Shown in pieces: positions 36,427 to 44,547 of a stretch of DNA of 64,000 nt. Both the position numbers and the translations under genes were made by a program. The first letter of the stretch is position 1, and every line of letters begins with the position of its first letter. The notes beneath the pieces are model-generated. The model was not told where the DNA came from, ran no database searches, and saw only the letters and a program-made list of their open reading frames with translations. Source of the DNA: Humidesulfovibrio sp. (GTDB lineage: Bacteria > Desulfobacterota > Desulfovibrionia > Desulfovibrionales > Desulfovibrionaceae); the NCBI RefSeq assembly GCF_031082295.1, contig NZ_JAVHLD010000001.1, positions 124,001 through 188,000 on the forward strand, in the 5' to 3' direction.

Positions 36427-37380
36427 ATGGGCAGACGCCGCAAGCGCAGCGAGAACCAGCTGGACGGCCTGCTGGTGCTCTACAAGCCCAGCGGCCCGAC
36501 CTCGGCCGGATGCCTGAACAGCATCAAGCACGGGTTGGGGCAGGGCAAAATCGGCCACGCCGGCACCCTGGACCCCCTTGCGGAGGGCGTCCTCCTGGTG
36601 CTATTGGGCCGGGGCACCAAGATGGCCGGGTACCTGACCAGCGGCAACAAGGTCTACTCCGGGCAGATGCGACTGGGCGTGACCACCGACACCTATGATA
36701 TGGAAGGGGCGGTGGTGGCCGAGGCGCCGCTCGACAATGTTTCGCAAGAAGATGTGCGCAAGGCGATCCTGTCCTGGAAGGACCTCACGGAACAGGAAGT
36801 GCCCGCGTACTCTGCGGCCAAGCATCAGGGCAAGCCCCTGTACGAACTCGCCCGCAAGGGTGAGGAAGTGCCGGTCAAAGAGAAAAGCATCGAGATACAC
36901 GAGGTCGAACCGCTGGAAATTGAGTTTCCCACAGCAAGGTTCAGGGTGCGTTGCCAGGCAGGCACGTACATTCGATCCCTGGTCCACAGCTTGGGGATAC
37001 GGCTAGGTTGCGGTGCAGCCCTGGCCCAGCTCACGCGGGAAGCCTGCGAGCCCTTCGGACTCGCGGACGCCCACAGCCTGGATGCGGTTCTTGGCGAGCC
37101 GGAGCGCTTGAGCGAGCGGGTCATACCGCTTGGCAAGATGCTCCCGCACTGGCGCACCATCGCGCTCTCCCCCACCCTGGCGGCACTCGTGAAAAACGGG
37201 GCCTGGCTTCCGGTGGGCGGACCAAGCGGCGACGATCTCCTCGGCGATCCCGATGAGCACGTCATGCTGGTCGACGAGAGCGGCGATCCTGTTGCGCTGG
37301 CGCAGGCGGTACCCAAGGACGGCATGCTGCGCTGGATGATACTGCGTGGACTGTGGCAAGACGACACCGCAACGGCCTGA
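36427..37380 (+). CDS. truB: tRNA pseudouridine(55) synthase
   Basis: The 317-residue protein has DGLLVLYKPSGPTS, the catalytic aspartate in GHAGTLDPLAEGVL, VYSGQMRLGVTTDTYD and CQAGTYIRSLVHSLG, all TruB hallmarks. It modifies U55 in the T-loop of tRNAs. It starts 3 bp after nrnA and is followed by rpsO after 66 bp, the usual order. Confidence 0.96.
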   Translation: MGRRRKRSENQLDGLLVLYKPSGPTSAGCLNSIKHGLGQGKIGHAGTLDPLAEGVLLVLLGRGTKMAGYLTSGNKVYSGQMRLGVTTDTYDMEGAVVAEAPLDNVSQEDVRKAILSWKDLTEQEVPAYSAAKHQGKPLYELARKGEEVPVKEKSIEIHEVEPLEIEFPTARFRVRCQAGTYIRSLVHSLGIRLGCGAALAQLTREACEPFGLADAHSLDAVLGEPERLSERVIPLGKMLPHWRTIALSPTLAALVKNGAWLPVGGPSGDDLLGDPDEHVMLVDESGDPVALAQAVPKDGMLRWMILRGLWQDDTATA

Positions 37381-37446
37381 ACTGGGAAGCTCCCGGCACA
37401 ACCCGGATTCCGCAAAGATCGGCATCCGGCAGAGGAGGATACGGCT

Positions 37447-37716
37447 GTGGTTATGACGCCTGATGGAAAGACCAAAGTCATTGAGGATTACAAGACCCAC
37501 GATGGCGACACGGGCTCCCCGGAGGTCCAGGTTGCGCTTTTGACCGAGCGCATCACCTACCTCACCGAGCACTTCAAGGTGCACAAGAAGGACTTCCACT
37601 CCAAGACCGGCCTGCTGCGCATGGTCGGCCAGCGCAGGAAGCTTCTGAAGTACCTGAAGGGCAAAGACATCCAGCGCTACCGCGATCTCATCGATCGCCT
37701 GGGTCTTCGCAAGTAG
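37447..37716 (+). CDS. rpsO: 30S ribosomal protein S15
   Basis: The 89-residue protein has the S15 signature ([29 protein letters not shown]) and the standard size. The Shine-Dalgarno AGGAGG at 37433-37438 is 8 bp before the GTG at 37447 but 14 bp before the next in-frame ATG (37453), so the GTG start is preferred. S15 binds the 16S rRNA central domain. Confidence 0.97.
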   Translation: MVMTPDGKTKVIEDYKTHDGDTGSPEVQVALLTERITYLTEHFKVHKKDFHSKTGLLRMVGQRRKLLKYLKGKDIQRYRDLIDRLGLRK

Positions 37717-37733
37717 GACCGAGAAAACGACCC

Positions 37734-37770
37734 GTCCGGGCGGGGGCCTTGCGCCTCCGCCCTGGCGGAC
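37734..37770 (+). promoter_or_regulatory. GC-rich hairpin after rpsO
   Basis: GGGCGGGGGC (37738-37747) pairs with GCCTCCGCCC (37753-37762) over 10 bp, and the flanking GTCC/GGAC pair across a small bulge. It starts 18 bases past the rpsO stop and has no U-run. It may be a processing or mRNA-stability element between rpsO and pnp. Confidence 0.45.
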
Positions 37771-37875
37771 CAACAGCTACGGGCGCGAACGTCGCGTCCG
37801 CCTAAACTCGCCCATGACGCAGGACTCAATCCCCGCCCCCCTTTTAGTTGGCTGCGGAAAGCGTTTTTGCGGGTA

Positions 37876-37893
37876 CCCGGTCGCCAGACCGGG
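37876..37893 (+). promoter_or_regulatory. Perfect 7-bp hairpin in the pnp leader
   Basis: CCCGGTC-GCCA-GACCGGG lies about 85 bases upstream of the pnp start. In enterobacteria a leader stem-loop cut by RNase III mediates PNPase autoregulation; this hairpin could play the same part here, which is inference. Confidence 0.4.
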
Positions 37894-37977
37894 ACAATAC
37901 GCGCAACAGCCCTTCCCCAAGCCGGCTAATTTTCCGGGCATGAGCAGCGTCAGGGCGGCAACACAGTAGGAGTTTCA

Positions 37978-40221
37978 ATGCTATTACCCTTTGCCCCCAC
38001 ACGCCTTACCACCAAGTGCGGCAACCTTGAGATCATCATGGAGACCGGCAAGATGGCCAAACAGGCCAGCGGCGCGGTCTGGGTCCAGTGCGGCGGCACC
38101 GTCGTGCACGTCACGGCCGTGAACCAGCACCTGGAAGTCGACCGCGGCTTCTTCCCGCTGACCGTCAACTACCAGGAGATGTCCTACGCCGCAGGCCGCA
38201 TCCCCGGCAGCTACTTCCGCCGCGAGATCGGCCGCCCGAGCGAGCGCGAGACCCTCGTCTCCCGCCTCATCGACCGCCCCATCCGCCCCATGTTCAAGAA
38301 GGGCTTCCGCGACGAGGTGCAGATCATCGCCACGGTGCTCTCCGCCGATGACACCATCAACCCGGACGTGCTCGCCATCACCGGCGCCTCGGCCGCGCTG
38401 CACCTCTCGCCCATGCCCTTCGAAGGCCCCATCTGCGGCGCCCGCGTGGGCTACGTGAACGGCGAGTTCGTGCTGTTCCCGAGCTACAAGCAGATCGCCA
38501 ACGAGAGCAAGCTGAACCTCATCTTCGCCGCCACCCGCGAGGCCATCGTCATGGTCGAGGGCGGCGCCGAGTTCGTGAGCGAAGAGCTGGTGGTCGACGC
38601 TCTGGAATGGGCTCACAAGCAGCTCACCCCCATGTTCGACATCCAGGACGAGCTGCGCAACATGGTGGGCAAGCCCAAGATCGAAGTGGTGGCCCCCGTT
38701 GTCGACGAAGCCGTGCAGGCCGTCGTCGAGGAGATTGCCACCCCGGGCCTCAAGGCCGCCTTCGCCATGATCGAGAAGGGGCCGCGCCGCGAAGCCAAGG
38801 CCAAGGCCAAGGATCTGGCCATGGAAGCCGTGGCCGCCAAGTTCCCCGATGACTCCGAGGCTCTGCGCCAGGCCGGCAACATCGTCGGCACCCTGGAAAA
38901 GAAGATCGTGCGCGAGCGCGTGCGGGCCGAAAAGATCCGCATCGACGGCCGCGACACCACCACCGTGCGCCCCCTGTCCATTGAGGCGGGCACCCTGCCC
39001 ATGACCCACGGCTCGGCCCTGTTCACCCGCGGCGAGACCACGGCCCTGGCCGTCGTCACCCTGGGCAGCTCCCGCGACGAGCAGCGCATCGAGACCCTGG
39101 TCGGCGAGGACACCAAGCGCTTCATGCTGCACTACAACTTCCCGCCCTACTGCGTGGGCGAAGTGCGCATCCTGCGCGGCCCCAGCCGCCGCGACATCGG
39201 CCACGGCGCCCTGGCCGAGCGCTCCATGCTGCCGGTCCTGCCGAACCCCGACGACTTCCCCTTCACCCTGCGCGTGGTCTCTGAGGTCATGGACTCCAAC
39301 GGTTCCTCCTCCATGGCCACCATCTGCGGCGCGAGCCTCGCGCTCATGGACGCGGGCGTGCCCATCACCGAGCCCGTGGCCGGCATCGCCATGGGCCTCA
39401 TGAAGGAAGGCGACGAGTACATCGTCCTGACCGACATTCTCGGAGACGAGGACGCCCTGGGCGACATGGACTTCAAGGTGGCCGGAAGCGCCCGCGGCAT
39501 CACCGGCATCCAGATGGACATCAAGATCATGAGCGGCATCCCCTACGACGTGCTGCGCCGCGCCCTGGCCCAGAGCCGCGACGCCCGCAAGCACATTCTG
39601 GAGCACATGGCCATGTGCCTCGACGCTCCGCGCCCGCAACTCTCCGAGCTGGCCCCGCAGATGGAGGTCGTGTTCATCAACCCCGAGAAGATCCGCAGCG
39701 TCATCGGACCCGGCGGCAAGAACATCAAGGCCATCACCGCCGAGACCGGCGCGTCCATCGACATCGAGGACTCCGGCAAGGTGGCCATCTTCGCCCCCAC
39801 CAGCGAGAGCCTGAAGAAGGCCAAGGCCATGGTCATGTACTACGACCAGACCCCGGAGCCGGGCCGCAACTACCTTGGCACCGTGCGCAAGATCCTGGAA
39901 GTCGGCGCCCTGGTGGAGATCCTCCCCGGAGCCGAAGGCATGCTGCACGTGTCCCAGATGGACGTGGAGCGCGTGGAACGCGTGGAAGACCTGCTGCAGC
40001 TTGGCCAGGAAGTCTGGGTCAAGGTCATCGAGCTTGAGGCCAACGGCCGCATCCGCCTGTCGCGCAAGGCCTGGCTCATGGAGCAGGCCGGCCAGGAGGT
40101 CAACCTCGACGAGTTCCGCCGTCCGCCCTCCCGCGAGGGCGACCGTGGCGGACGTGGCGGCGACCGTGACCGCGGACGTGGCGGCGACCGTGGCGGCCGT
40201 GACCGTGGCCCGCGCCGTTAG
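37978..40221 (+). CDS. pnp: Polyribonucleotide nucleotidyltransferase (PNPase)
   Basis: The 747-residue protein has two RNase PH domains ([25 protein letters not shown] and [17 protein letters not shown] ... [10 protein letters not shown]), an all-helical linker, a KH domain ([20 protein letters not shown]) and an S1 domain ([13 protein letters not shown]). It ends in a Gly/Arg/Asp-rich tail of about 30 residues (RGGDRD-type repeats) likely to add RNA or protein contacts. It degrades RNA phosphorolytically from the 3' end. GGAGTTTCA precedes the ATG. It closes the nusA-pnp cluster. Confidence 0.97.
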   Translation: MLLPFAPTRLTTKCGNLEIIMETGKMAKQASGAVWVQCGGTVVHVTAVNQHLEVDRGFFPLTVNYQEMSYAAGRIPGSYFRREIGRPSERETLVSRLIDRPIRPMFKKGFRDEVQIIATVLSADDTINPDVLAITGASAALHLSPMPFEGPICGARVGYVNGEFVLFPSYKQIANESKLNLIFAATREAIVMVEGGAEFVSEELVVDALEWAHKQLTPMFDIQDELRNMVGKPKIEVVAPVVDEAVQAVVEEIATPGLKAAFAMIEKGPRREAKAKAKDLAMEAVAAKFPDDSEALRQAGNIVGTLEKKIVRERVRAEKIRIDGRDTTTVRPLSIEAGTLPMTHGSALFTRGETTALAVVTLGSSRDEQRIETLVGEDTKRFMLHYNFPPYCVGEVRILRGPSRRDIGHGALAERSMLPVLPNPDDFPFTLRVVSEVMDSNGSSSMATICGASLALMDAGVPITEPVAGIAMGLMKEGDEYIVLTDILGDEDALGDMDFKVAGSARGITGIQMDIKIMSGIPYDVLRRALAQSRDARKHILEHMAMCLDAPRPQLSELAPQMEVVFINPEKIRSVIGPGGKNIKAITAETGASIDIEDSGKVAIFAPTSESLKKAKAMVMYYDQTPEPGRNYLGTVRKILEVGALVEILPGAEGMLHVSQMDVERVERVEDLLQLGQEVWVKVIELEANGRIRLSRKAWLMEQAGQEVNLDEFRRPPSREGDRGGRGGDRDRGRGGDRGGRDRGPRR

Positions 40222-40237
40222 ACCATAGCAACACAAC

Positions 40238-40301
40238 GGGGCTGCCCCTGGCGTCAAAGGCATAACGCCGGACGCCGGAGGCAGCCCCTTTTGTTTTTTT
40301 T
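40238..40301 (+). terminator. Strong intrinsic terminator after pnp
   Basis: GGGGCTGCC (40238-40246) pairs with GGCAGCCCC (40280-40288); the loop contains a further GGCGTC/GACGCC pairing. The run TTTTGTTTTTTTT follows. It ends the rimP-pnp cluster. Confidence 0.93.
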
Positions 40302-40329
40302 GCGACGTGGCCCGACTCGGCGGGGAGGC

Positions 40330-40767
40330 TTAGCGGTCAGGCTCCTTGGGCGCGTCCACGGCTTGGCCGGTGGGCTGGAGGGAAAAGCCCTTGATGTCCC
40401 AGGGCAGACGCCGACGGACGCACTTGAGGGCGAATTCCTCGACCTCGCTGTGCCAGGCGGCGAACTCGCGCACCAGGTCGCTGGCCAGCGGAGTCAGTTC
40501 ATAGCCCTTGCGGCCGCTAGCCTGAACCAGCAGCTTTTCGCCCAGGGCCTCCTCGGTGCGCTTGATGCGCCCCCATGCCGCTCGGTAGCTCATGCCCAGG
40601 GCCTTGGCGGCCTGGTTCAACGATCCGAGCAGGGCCACCATTTCAAGCAGTTGCGCACGCCCCATGCCGAAGAGCATGCCGTCTTCGGACTCCAGCCAGA
40701 GGTGGACGCGCAGCATGGGCTTGCCTGGGCGCTTCGATTGCTCTGCGGGCGGGGTCTTGCGCTTCAT
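40330..40767 (-). CDS. ModE-type winged-helix regulator lacking the molybdate-binding domain
   Basis: The 145-residue protein has the ModE N-terminal (LysR-like) winged helix: GMGRAQLLEMVALLGSLNQAAKALGMSYRAAWGRIKR (about residues 33-70) and GRKGYELTPLA. The two C-terminal TOBE/Mop domains that sense molybdate in E. coli ModE are absent, and no modABC genes are next to it. It is divergent from the MATE transporter gene. A role in molybdate/tungstate homeostasis is possible from family membership; regulating its neighbour is an alternative. Confidence 0.82.
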   Translation of the reverse strand: MKRKTPPAEQSKRPGKPMLRVHLWLESEDGMLFGMGRAQLLEMVALLGSLNQAAKALGMSYRAAWGRIKRTEEALGEKLLVQASGRKGYELTPLASDLVREFAAWHSEVEEFALKCVRRRLPWDIKGFSLQPTGQAVDAPKEPDR

Positions 40768-40794
40768 TGTCTCCCTCCGGGCCTAGTGTGCGCG

Positions 40795-40814
40795 GGTACG
40801 ATGTTTGTTGTACC
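40795..40814. promoter_or_regulatory. Inverted repeat in the ModE-like/MATE divergent gap
   Basis: GGTAC (40795-40799) and GTACC (40810-40814) form a 5-bp dyad with a 10-bp spacer, 28 bp from the start of the ModE-like gene. It could be that regulator's operator; the arms are short and the call is weak. Confidence 0.3.
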
Positions 40815-40939
40815 AAATAGAGCATAACTCCATGGTCAGGTAAAGAAATTTCCACAAGCCCCTTGGCAGCGGGCGATTCGTGCCTACAATAGCTCTTCGC
40901 GCTTTGCCCAGCGCCGCCACTTCAAACAAGCCGGAACCC

Positions 40940-42316
40940 ATGCAGCTCGACACCAGCACAAGCAGCACCCGCCTCATCTGGACGTTGTCCTGGCCCCAGG
41001 TGCTGATGATGGTCTTCCACTTCCTCATCGGCTTTGTGGACGTCTGGGTTGCCGGGCAGATCGACCACCGCCTCCAGGCCGCGCTTGGCATCATCACCCA
41101 GTCCCTGTTCTTCTTCCTCGTCATCGCCACGGCAGTGGCAAGCGGCGGCGTGGCGGCCATCAGCCAATCCCTTGGCGCGGGCAAGTTACTCCGCGCCGAG
41201 CGCTACATCGGCCTATGCCTGCTGGTGGCAGCGGTCTTCGGGCTCATTTTCCCCCTGCTGGGCCTGCCCGCGAAAGGACTGTTCGTGCGCCTGCTCCAAG
41301 TGCCGCAGGACATCGCGCCGCTCACGGAATACGTGCTGGAAGTGTTTCTCTTCGCCCTGCCGCCCTACTACATGCTCATCGTGCAGAACGCCGTGTTCCG
41401 CTCGCGCCAGAAGGTCATGGTGCCGCTCTACGCCATGATCCTCGTCACCGCGGTGAACACCCTGTGCGACCTTGGCTTTGGCCTGGGCTGGTTCGGCCTG
41501 CCGCGCCTGGGGGTCAAGGGCGTGGTCTGGGCCACCTTCTGGTCCATCAGCATGGGCGCGATCTTCGGGCTGTACATGCTGCGCCGCGACGGCACCCTGC
41601 GTCGGCAGATCTTTGCGCCCTGGCGCTGGGTGAAATGCGCCTACCCCTATCTCTTCAAGGTGGCCTGGCCCGCCGGACTCATGCAAATCGTCTGGCATTC
41701 CGGATACCTGGTGCTGTTCGCCATCACCGCCAGCCTGCCGGAGGGCAGCGTCATGGCCTTGGCCGGCATGGCCGCGGGCGCGCGCATCGAGGCCTTGCTG
41801 TTCCTGCCCGCCTTTGCCCTGAACCTGACGGCCAGCATCCTTGTGGGGCATTTCCTGGGCGCGGGCAGGCCGGATGAGGCGCGCCGCGTGGGGTTGCGCA
41901 TCCTGGGCATCGGGCTCGTGGGCATCGGCGCCATCACTCTGCTGCTCTGGACAGTGCTGGAGCCCGTGACCGGGTTTCTGGCTCCAAACGCCGAGGTCAA
42001 GGCCCAGGCGCTCGATTACCTGACCTGGAACATGCTGGCGATCCCCTTCACGCTGACCACAATGATTCTGGCCGGAGCACTTGGCGGGGCCGGAGCCACG
42101 TTGTACAATCTCCTCGGCATGGGCACCGGCACCTGGCTTATCCGCCTGCCCCTGGCCTTTGTGCTCGGGCACCTGGTGCTGGGCCGGGCCACTGGCGTGT
42201 GGATGTCCATGCTGGCCTCCCAGGCTGTCCAGGCCGGACTCCTCTTCTACATCTTCACCCGCTGGGACTGGCAGCGCTTCGCCATGAACAGCAAACGCAA
42301 CGGGAACAGTAAATGA
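40940..42316 (+). CDS. MATE-family multidrug/metabolite efflux transporter
   Basis: The protein (458 residues from ATG 40940) has about 12 predicted membrane segments in two MatE repeats, with the N-terminal LSWPQVLMMVFHFLIGFVDVWVAGQ and QSLGAGK segments and the second repeat's LVGHFLGAGRPDEARR. Such transporters export cationic drugs or metabolites with sodium or proton antiport. A GTG at 40880 would add 20 residues; neither start has a strong ribosome-binding site. It overlaps the next gene by 4 bp (ATGA), so it leads a four-gene unit. Confidence 0.9.
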   Translation: MQLDTSTSSTRLIWTLSWPQVLMMVFHFLIGFVDVWVAGQIDHRLQAALGIITQSLFFFLVIATAVASGGVAAISQSLGAGKLLRAERYIGLCLLVAAVFGLIFPLLGLPAKGLFVRLLQVPQDIAPLTEYVLEVFLFALPPYYMLIVQNAVFRSRQKVMVPLYAMILVTAVNTLCDLGFGLGWFGLPRLGVKGVVWATFWSISMGAIFGLYMLRRDGTLRRQIFAPWRWVKCAYPYLFKVAWPAGLMQIVWHSGYLVLFAITASLPEGSVMALAGMAAGARIEALLFLPAFALNLTASILVGHFLGAGRPDEARRVGLRILGIGLVGIGAITLLLWTVLEPVTGFLAPNAEVKAQALDYLTWNMLAIPFTLTTMILAGALGGAGATLYNLLGMGTGTWLIRLPLAFVLGHLVLGRATGVWMSMLASQAVQAGLLFYIFTRWDWQRFAMNSKRNGNSK

Positions 42317-43191
42317 GCACCTGCGGACAATTCGAAGCAATCTGCCTGAAACACCAGGACGCCTACAAGGCCGCGCTGTGCGCCTGCCCTCAGGTGACCT
42401 CGGACTACGCCTTCGCCAACCTCTACGGCTGGGCCGAACACTACGGGCTCCAGTGGCGCCAGGAAGGCGGCCTTGTGTGGATCAGGCAGACTCTGCCGCA
42501 GACAATCGACTGGGCTCCGGTGGGCGATTGGGCCAACGTGGACTGGGCCAACCTGACCTGCCTGAACGGCCCCCAGCGCTTCACCCGCGTGTCGGAGACC
42601 CTTCTTGGAATCTGGCAACAGGCATTCGGCCAGCGGCTGCGCGCCGTCGAAGCGCGTGACCATTTCGACTACGTCTATTCCGTTCCTGAGATGGTCGAAC
42701 TGAAAGGCAACAAATTCCACAAGAAAAAGAACCTGCTGAACCAGTTCGAGAAGTCAAACATCTTCGAGTACACGCCCATGCAGGCCGAGTGCGTGGAGGA
42801 GGTTCTGGACATGCAGGCCGAGTGGCACGGCTGGCAGGAGATGCCCTCCGAGGCCTTGGTGGCCGAGAACCAGGCCATCTCCCGTGTACTCAAGAATTTC
42901 GACCGCCTGGGCAACCTCATTGGGGGCACCATCCGCGTGAGCGGGAAGGTCATCGCCTACACCGTGGGCGAGTGCCTGGACAAGGAAACCATCGTCATCC
43001 ACTTTGAGAAGGGCGACACGCGCTTCAAGGGCGTGTACCAGGCCATCAACAAGCATTTCCTGGCCTCCCAGGAGGACCGCTTCAGCCTAGTGAACCGCGA
43101 GCAGGACCTGGGCGACGAAGGCCTGCGCAAAGCCAAGATGTCCTACAACCCAGTGACGCTGATGAAAAAATTCGAAGTGGAGCTGGTCTAG
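42313..43191 (+). CDS. DUF2156 (GNAT-fold, lysyltransferase-like) protein
   Basis: The 292-residue cytoplasmic protein matches DUF2156, the GNAT-like fold shared with the C-terminal part of phosphatidylglycerol lysyltransferase (MprF). Visible features are SDYAFANLYGWAEHYGLQW near the start, the KGNKFHKKKNLLNQFEK motif (about 138-155) and the C-terminal VNREQDLGDEGLRKAKMSYNP. No MprF membrane flippase domain is attached. Members may transfer an acyl or aminoacyl group; the substrate is unknown. It is translationally coupled to the MATE gene. Confidence 0.78.
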   Translation: MSTCGQFEAICLKHQDAYKAALCACPQVTSDYAFANLYGWAEHYGLQWRQEGGLVWIRQTLPQTIDWAPVGDWANVDWANLTCLNGPQRFTRVSETLLGIWQQAFGQRLRAVEARDHFDYVYSVPEMVELKGNKFHKKKNLLNQFEKSNIFEYTPMQAECVEEVLDMQAEWHGWQEMPSEALVAENQAISRVLKNFDRLGNLIGGTIRVSGKVIAYTVGECLDKETIVIHFEKGDTRFKGVYQAINKHFLASQEDRFSLVNREQDLGDEGLRKAKMSYNPVTLMKKFEVELV

Positions 43192-43203
43192 CGTGGGGCG
43201 AAG

Positions 43204-43242
43204 CATAGAGAATGGCCCTCCGGGGGCCAGAGGCTCTCTATG
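43204..43242 (+). promoter_or_regulatory. mRNA hairpin enclosing a start codon
   Basis: An outer stem CATAGAGA (43204-43211) / TCTCTATG (43235-43242) and an inner perfect stem TGGCCC (43213-43218) / GGGCCA (43224-43229) form one structure. The 3' arm ends in the ATG of the following gene, so the start codon would be paired, and the only GAGG lies in the bulge. This suggests translational control. Confidence 0.6.
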
Positions 43243-44547
43243 ACCGCGACCCGACCGCGCCTGGTGGTCCTCGGCCTGGACGGCCTGCCCCTCGGCCTGG
43301 CCAAAGCCCTCGCGGGGCGGCTGCCGAACCTGGCGCGGCTCATGCCTTTCGCTTCCAGCATGGAGGCCGAGCTGCCGGAGCTCTCGCCCGTCAACTGGAC
43401 CAGCTTCTTCACCGGGGCCGGGCCGGGCGAGCACGGCGTCTTCGGCTTCACCATCCTTGATCCGGTGCTCTACTCACTGCGTCTGGCCACCTCCCGCGAC
43501 GTGCGCTGCCCGACCATCTTCGACCGCCTGGGCGAGCGCGGGCTGGTGTCGCGAGTGCTGAACCTGCCAAACATGGCTCCGGCCAAACCTCTGCGCGGCA
43601 TGCTCGTGGCCGGGTTCGTGGCCGACAATCTCGCTGCCGCCGTGTACCCGCCGTTTCTGCTTGGCCCGCTCAGCGCCGCCCGCTACCAGGTGGAGGCCGA
43701 CACCACGCGCGGCGCCACCGAGCCTGAGTATCTCCTCGCCCAATTGCGCCTGTCCCTTGCCGGTCGCCGCGCGGCCCTGGACCTGCTCTGGCCGGACCTG
43801 GCCTGGGACCTGTTCGTGTGCGTGCTGACCGAGACCGACCGGCTGTTCCACTTCCTGTTCCCGGCGGTGGAGCGCGCCGACCATCCGCTGCACGAGGCCT
43901 GTCTGAGCTTTCTGCGCGAATGGGACGCGCTCATCGGCGAGGTGCTGGACCGCTACGACGCCCTGCCGGAGCCCAAGCGCCTGCTGCTGCTGGCCGACCA
44001 CGGCTTCTGCACCCTGGAGCTGGAGGTGGACCTGAACCGCGTGCTGGTGGAGGCCGGACTGCTGCGCCTCGCGCGGCTTGGGGTCGACGAATGGGACGCC
44101 GGGGCCATCGGGGAGGACACCCGCGTGTTCGCCCTTGACCCGGGCCGCATCTACCTGCATTGGCAGCACCGCTTCACGCGCGGGCACGTGACAAAGGCCG
44201 ACGCCCAGCCCCTGCTGCGGGACGTGAAAGCACTGCTCCAGGGATTGACCTTCCAGGGCCGCCGAGTCATGAACAGGGTGCTTGAGGGCCAGGAGCTGTA
44301 CGAGGGACAGGCGGTTGGCGATGCCCCGGACCTCGTCTGCGTGCCGGAGCCCGGCTTCGACCTCAAGGCCAAGTTCAACCGCACGAAGGTTCTTGGCCAT
44401 TTCGGACGCTTCGGCGCGCACCGCCCCGAGGACGCCATCTTCGGCGACAGCGCTGGAACCGGCAAGCCCCAACGCGTGCGCGACGTGGGACGGCTGGTCC
44501 TCGAACATTTCGGCATCGACAAACCTGCGGGCGGGATCATCACATGA
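43240..44547 (+). CDS. Alkaline phosphatase superfamily (type I phosphodiesterase/nucleotide pyrophosphatase-like) protein
   Basis: The 435-residue protein has the superfamily's metal-site order: LVVLGLDGLPLGLAKAL (first aspartate), SPVNWTSFFTGAGPGEHGVFGF (nucleophile in NWTSFFTG), TETDRLFHFLF and LLADHGFC. There is no signal peptide, so it is cytoplasmic. The substrate (a nucleotide, sugar or lipid phosphodiester) cannot be told. It follows the DUF2156 gene by 48 bp and overlaps the helicase gene by 4 bp. The start codon lies in a hairpin. Confidence 0.83.
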   Translation: MTATRPRLVVLGLDGLPLGLAKALAGRLPNLARLMPFASSMEAELPELSPVNWTSFFTGAGPGEHGVFGFTILDPVLYSLRLATSRDVRCPTIFDRLGERGLVSRVLNLPNMAPAKPLRGMLVAGFVADNLAAAVYPPFLLGPLSAARYQVEADTTRGATEPEYLLAQLRLSLAGRRAALDLLWPDLAWDLFVCVLTETDRLFHFLFPAVERADHPLHEACLSFLREWDALIGEVLDRYDALPEPKRLLLLADHGFCTLELEVDLNRVLVEAGLLRLARLGVDEWDAGAIGEDTRVFALDPGRIYLHWQHRFTRGHVTKADAQPLLRDVKALLQGLTFQGRRVMNRVLEGQELYEGQAVGDAPDLVCVPEPGFDLKAKFNRTKVLGHFGRFGAHRPEDAIFGDSAGTGKPQRVRDVGRLVLEHFGIDKPAGGIIT

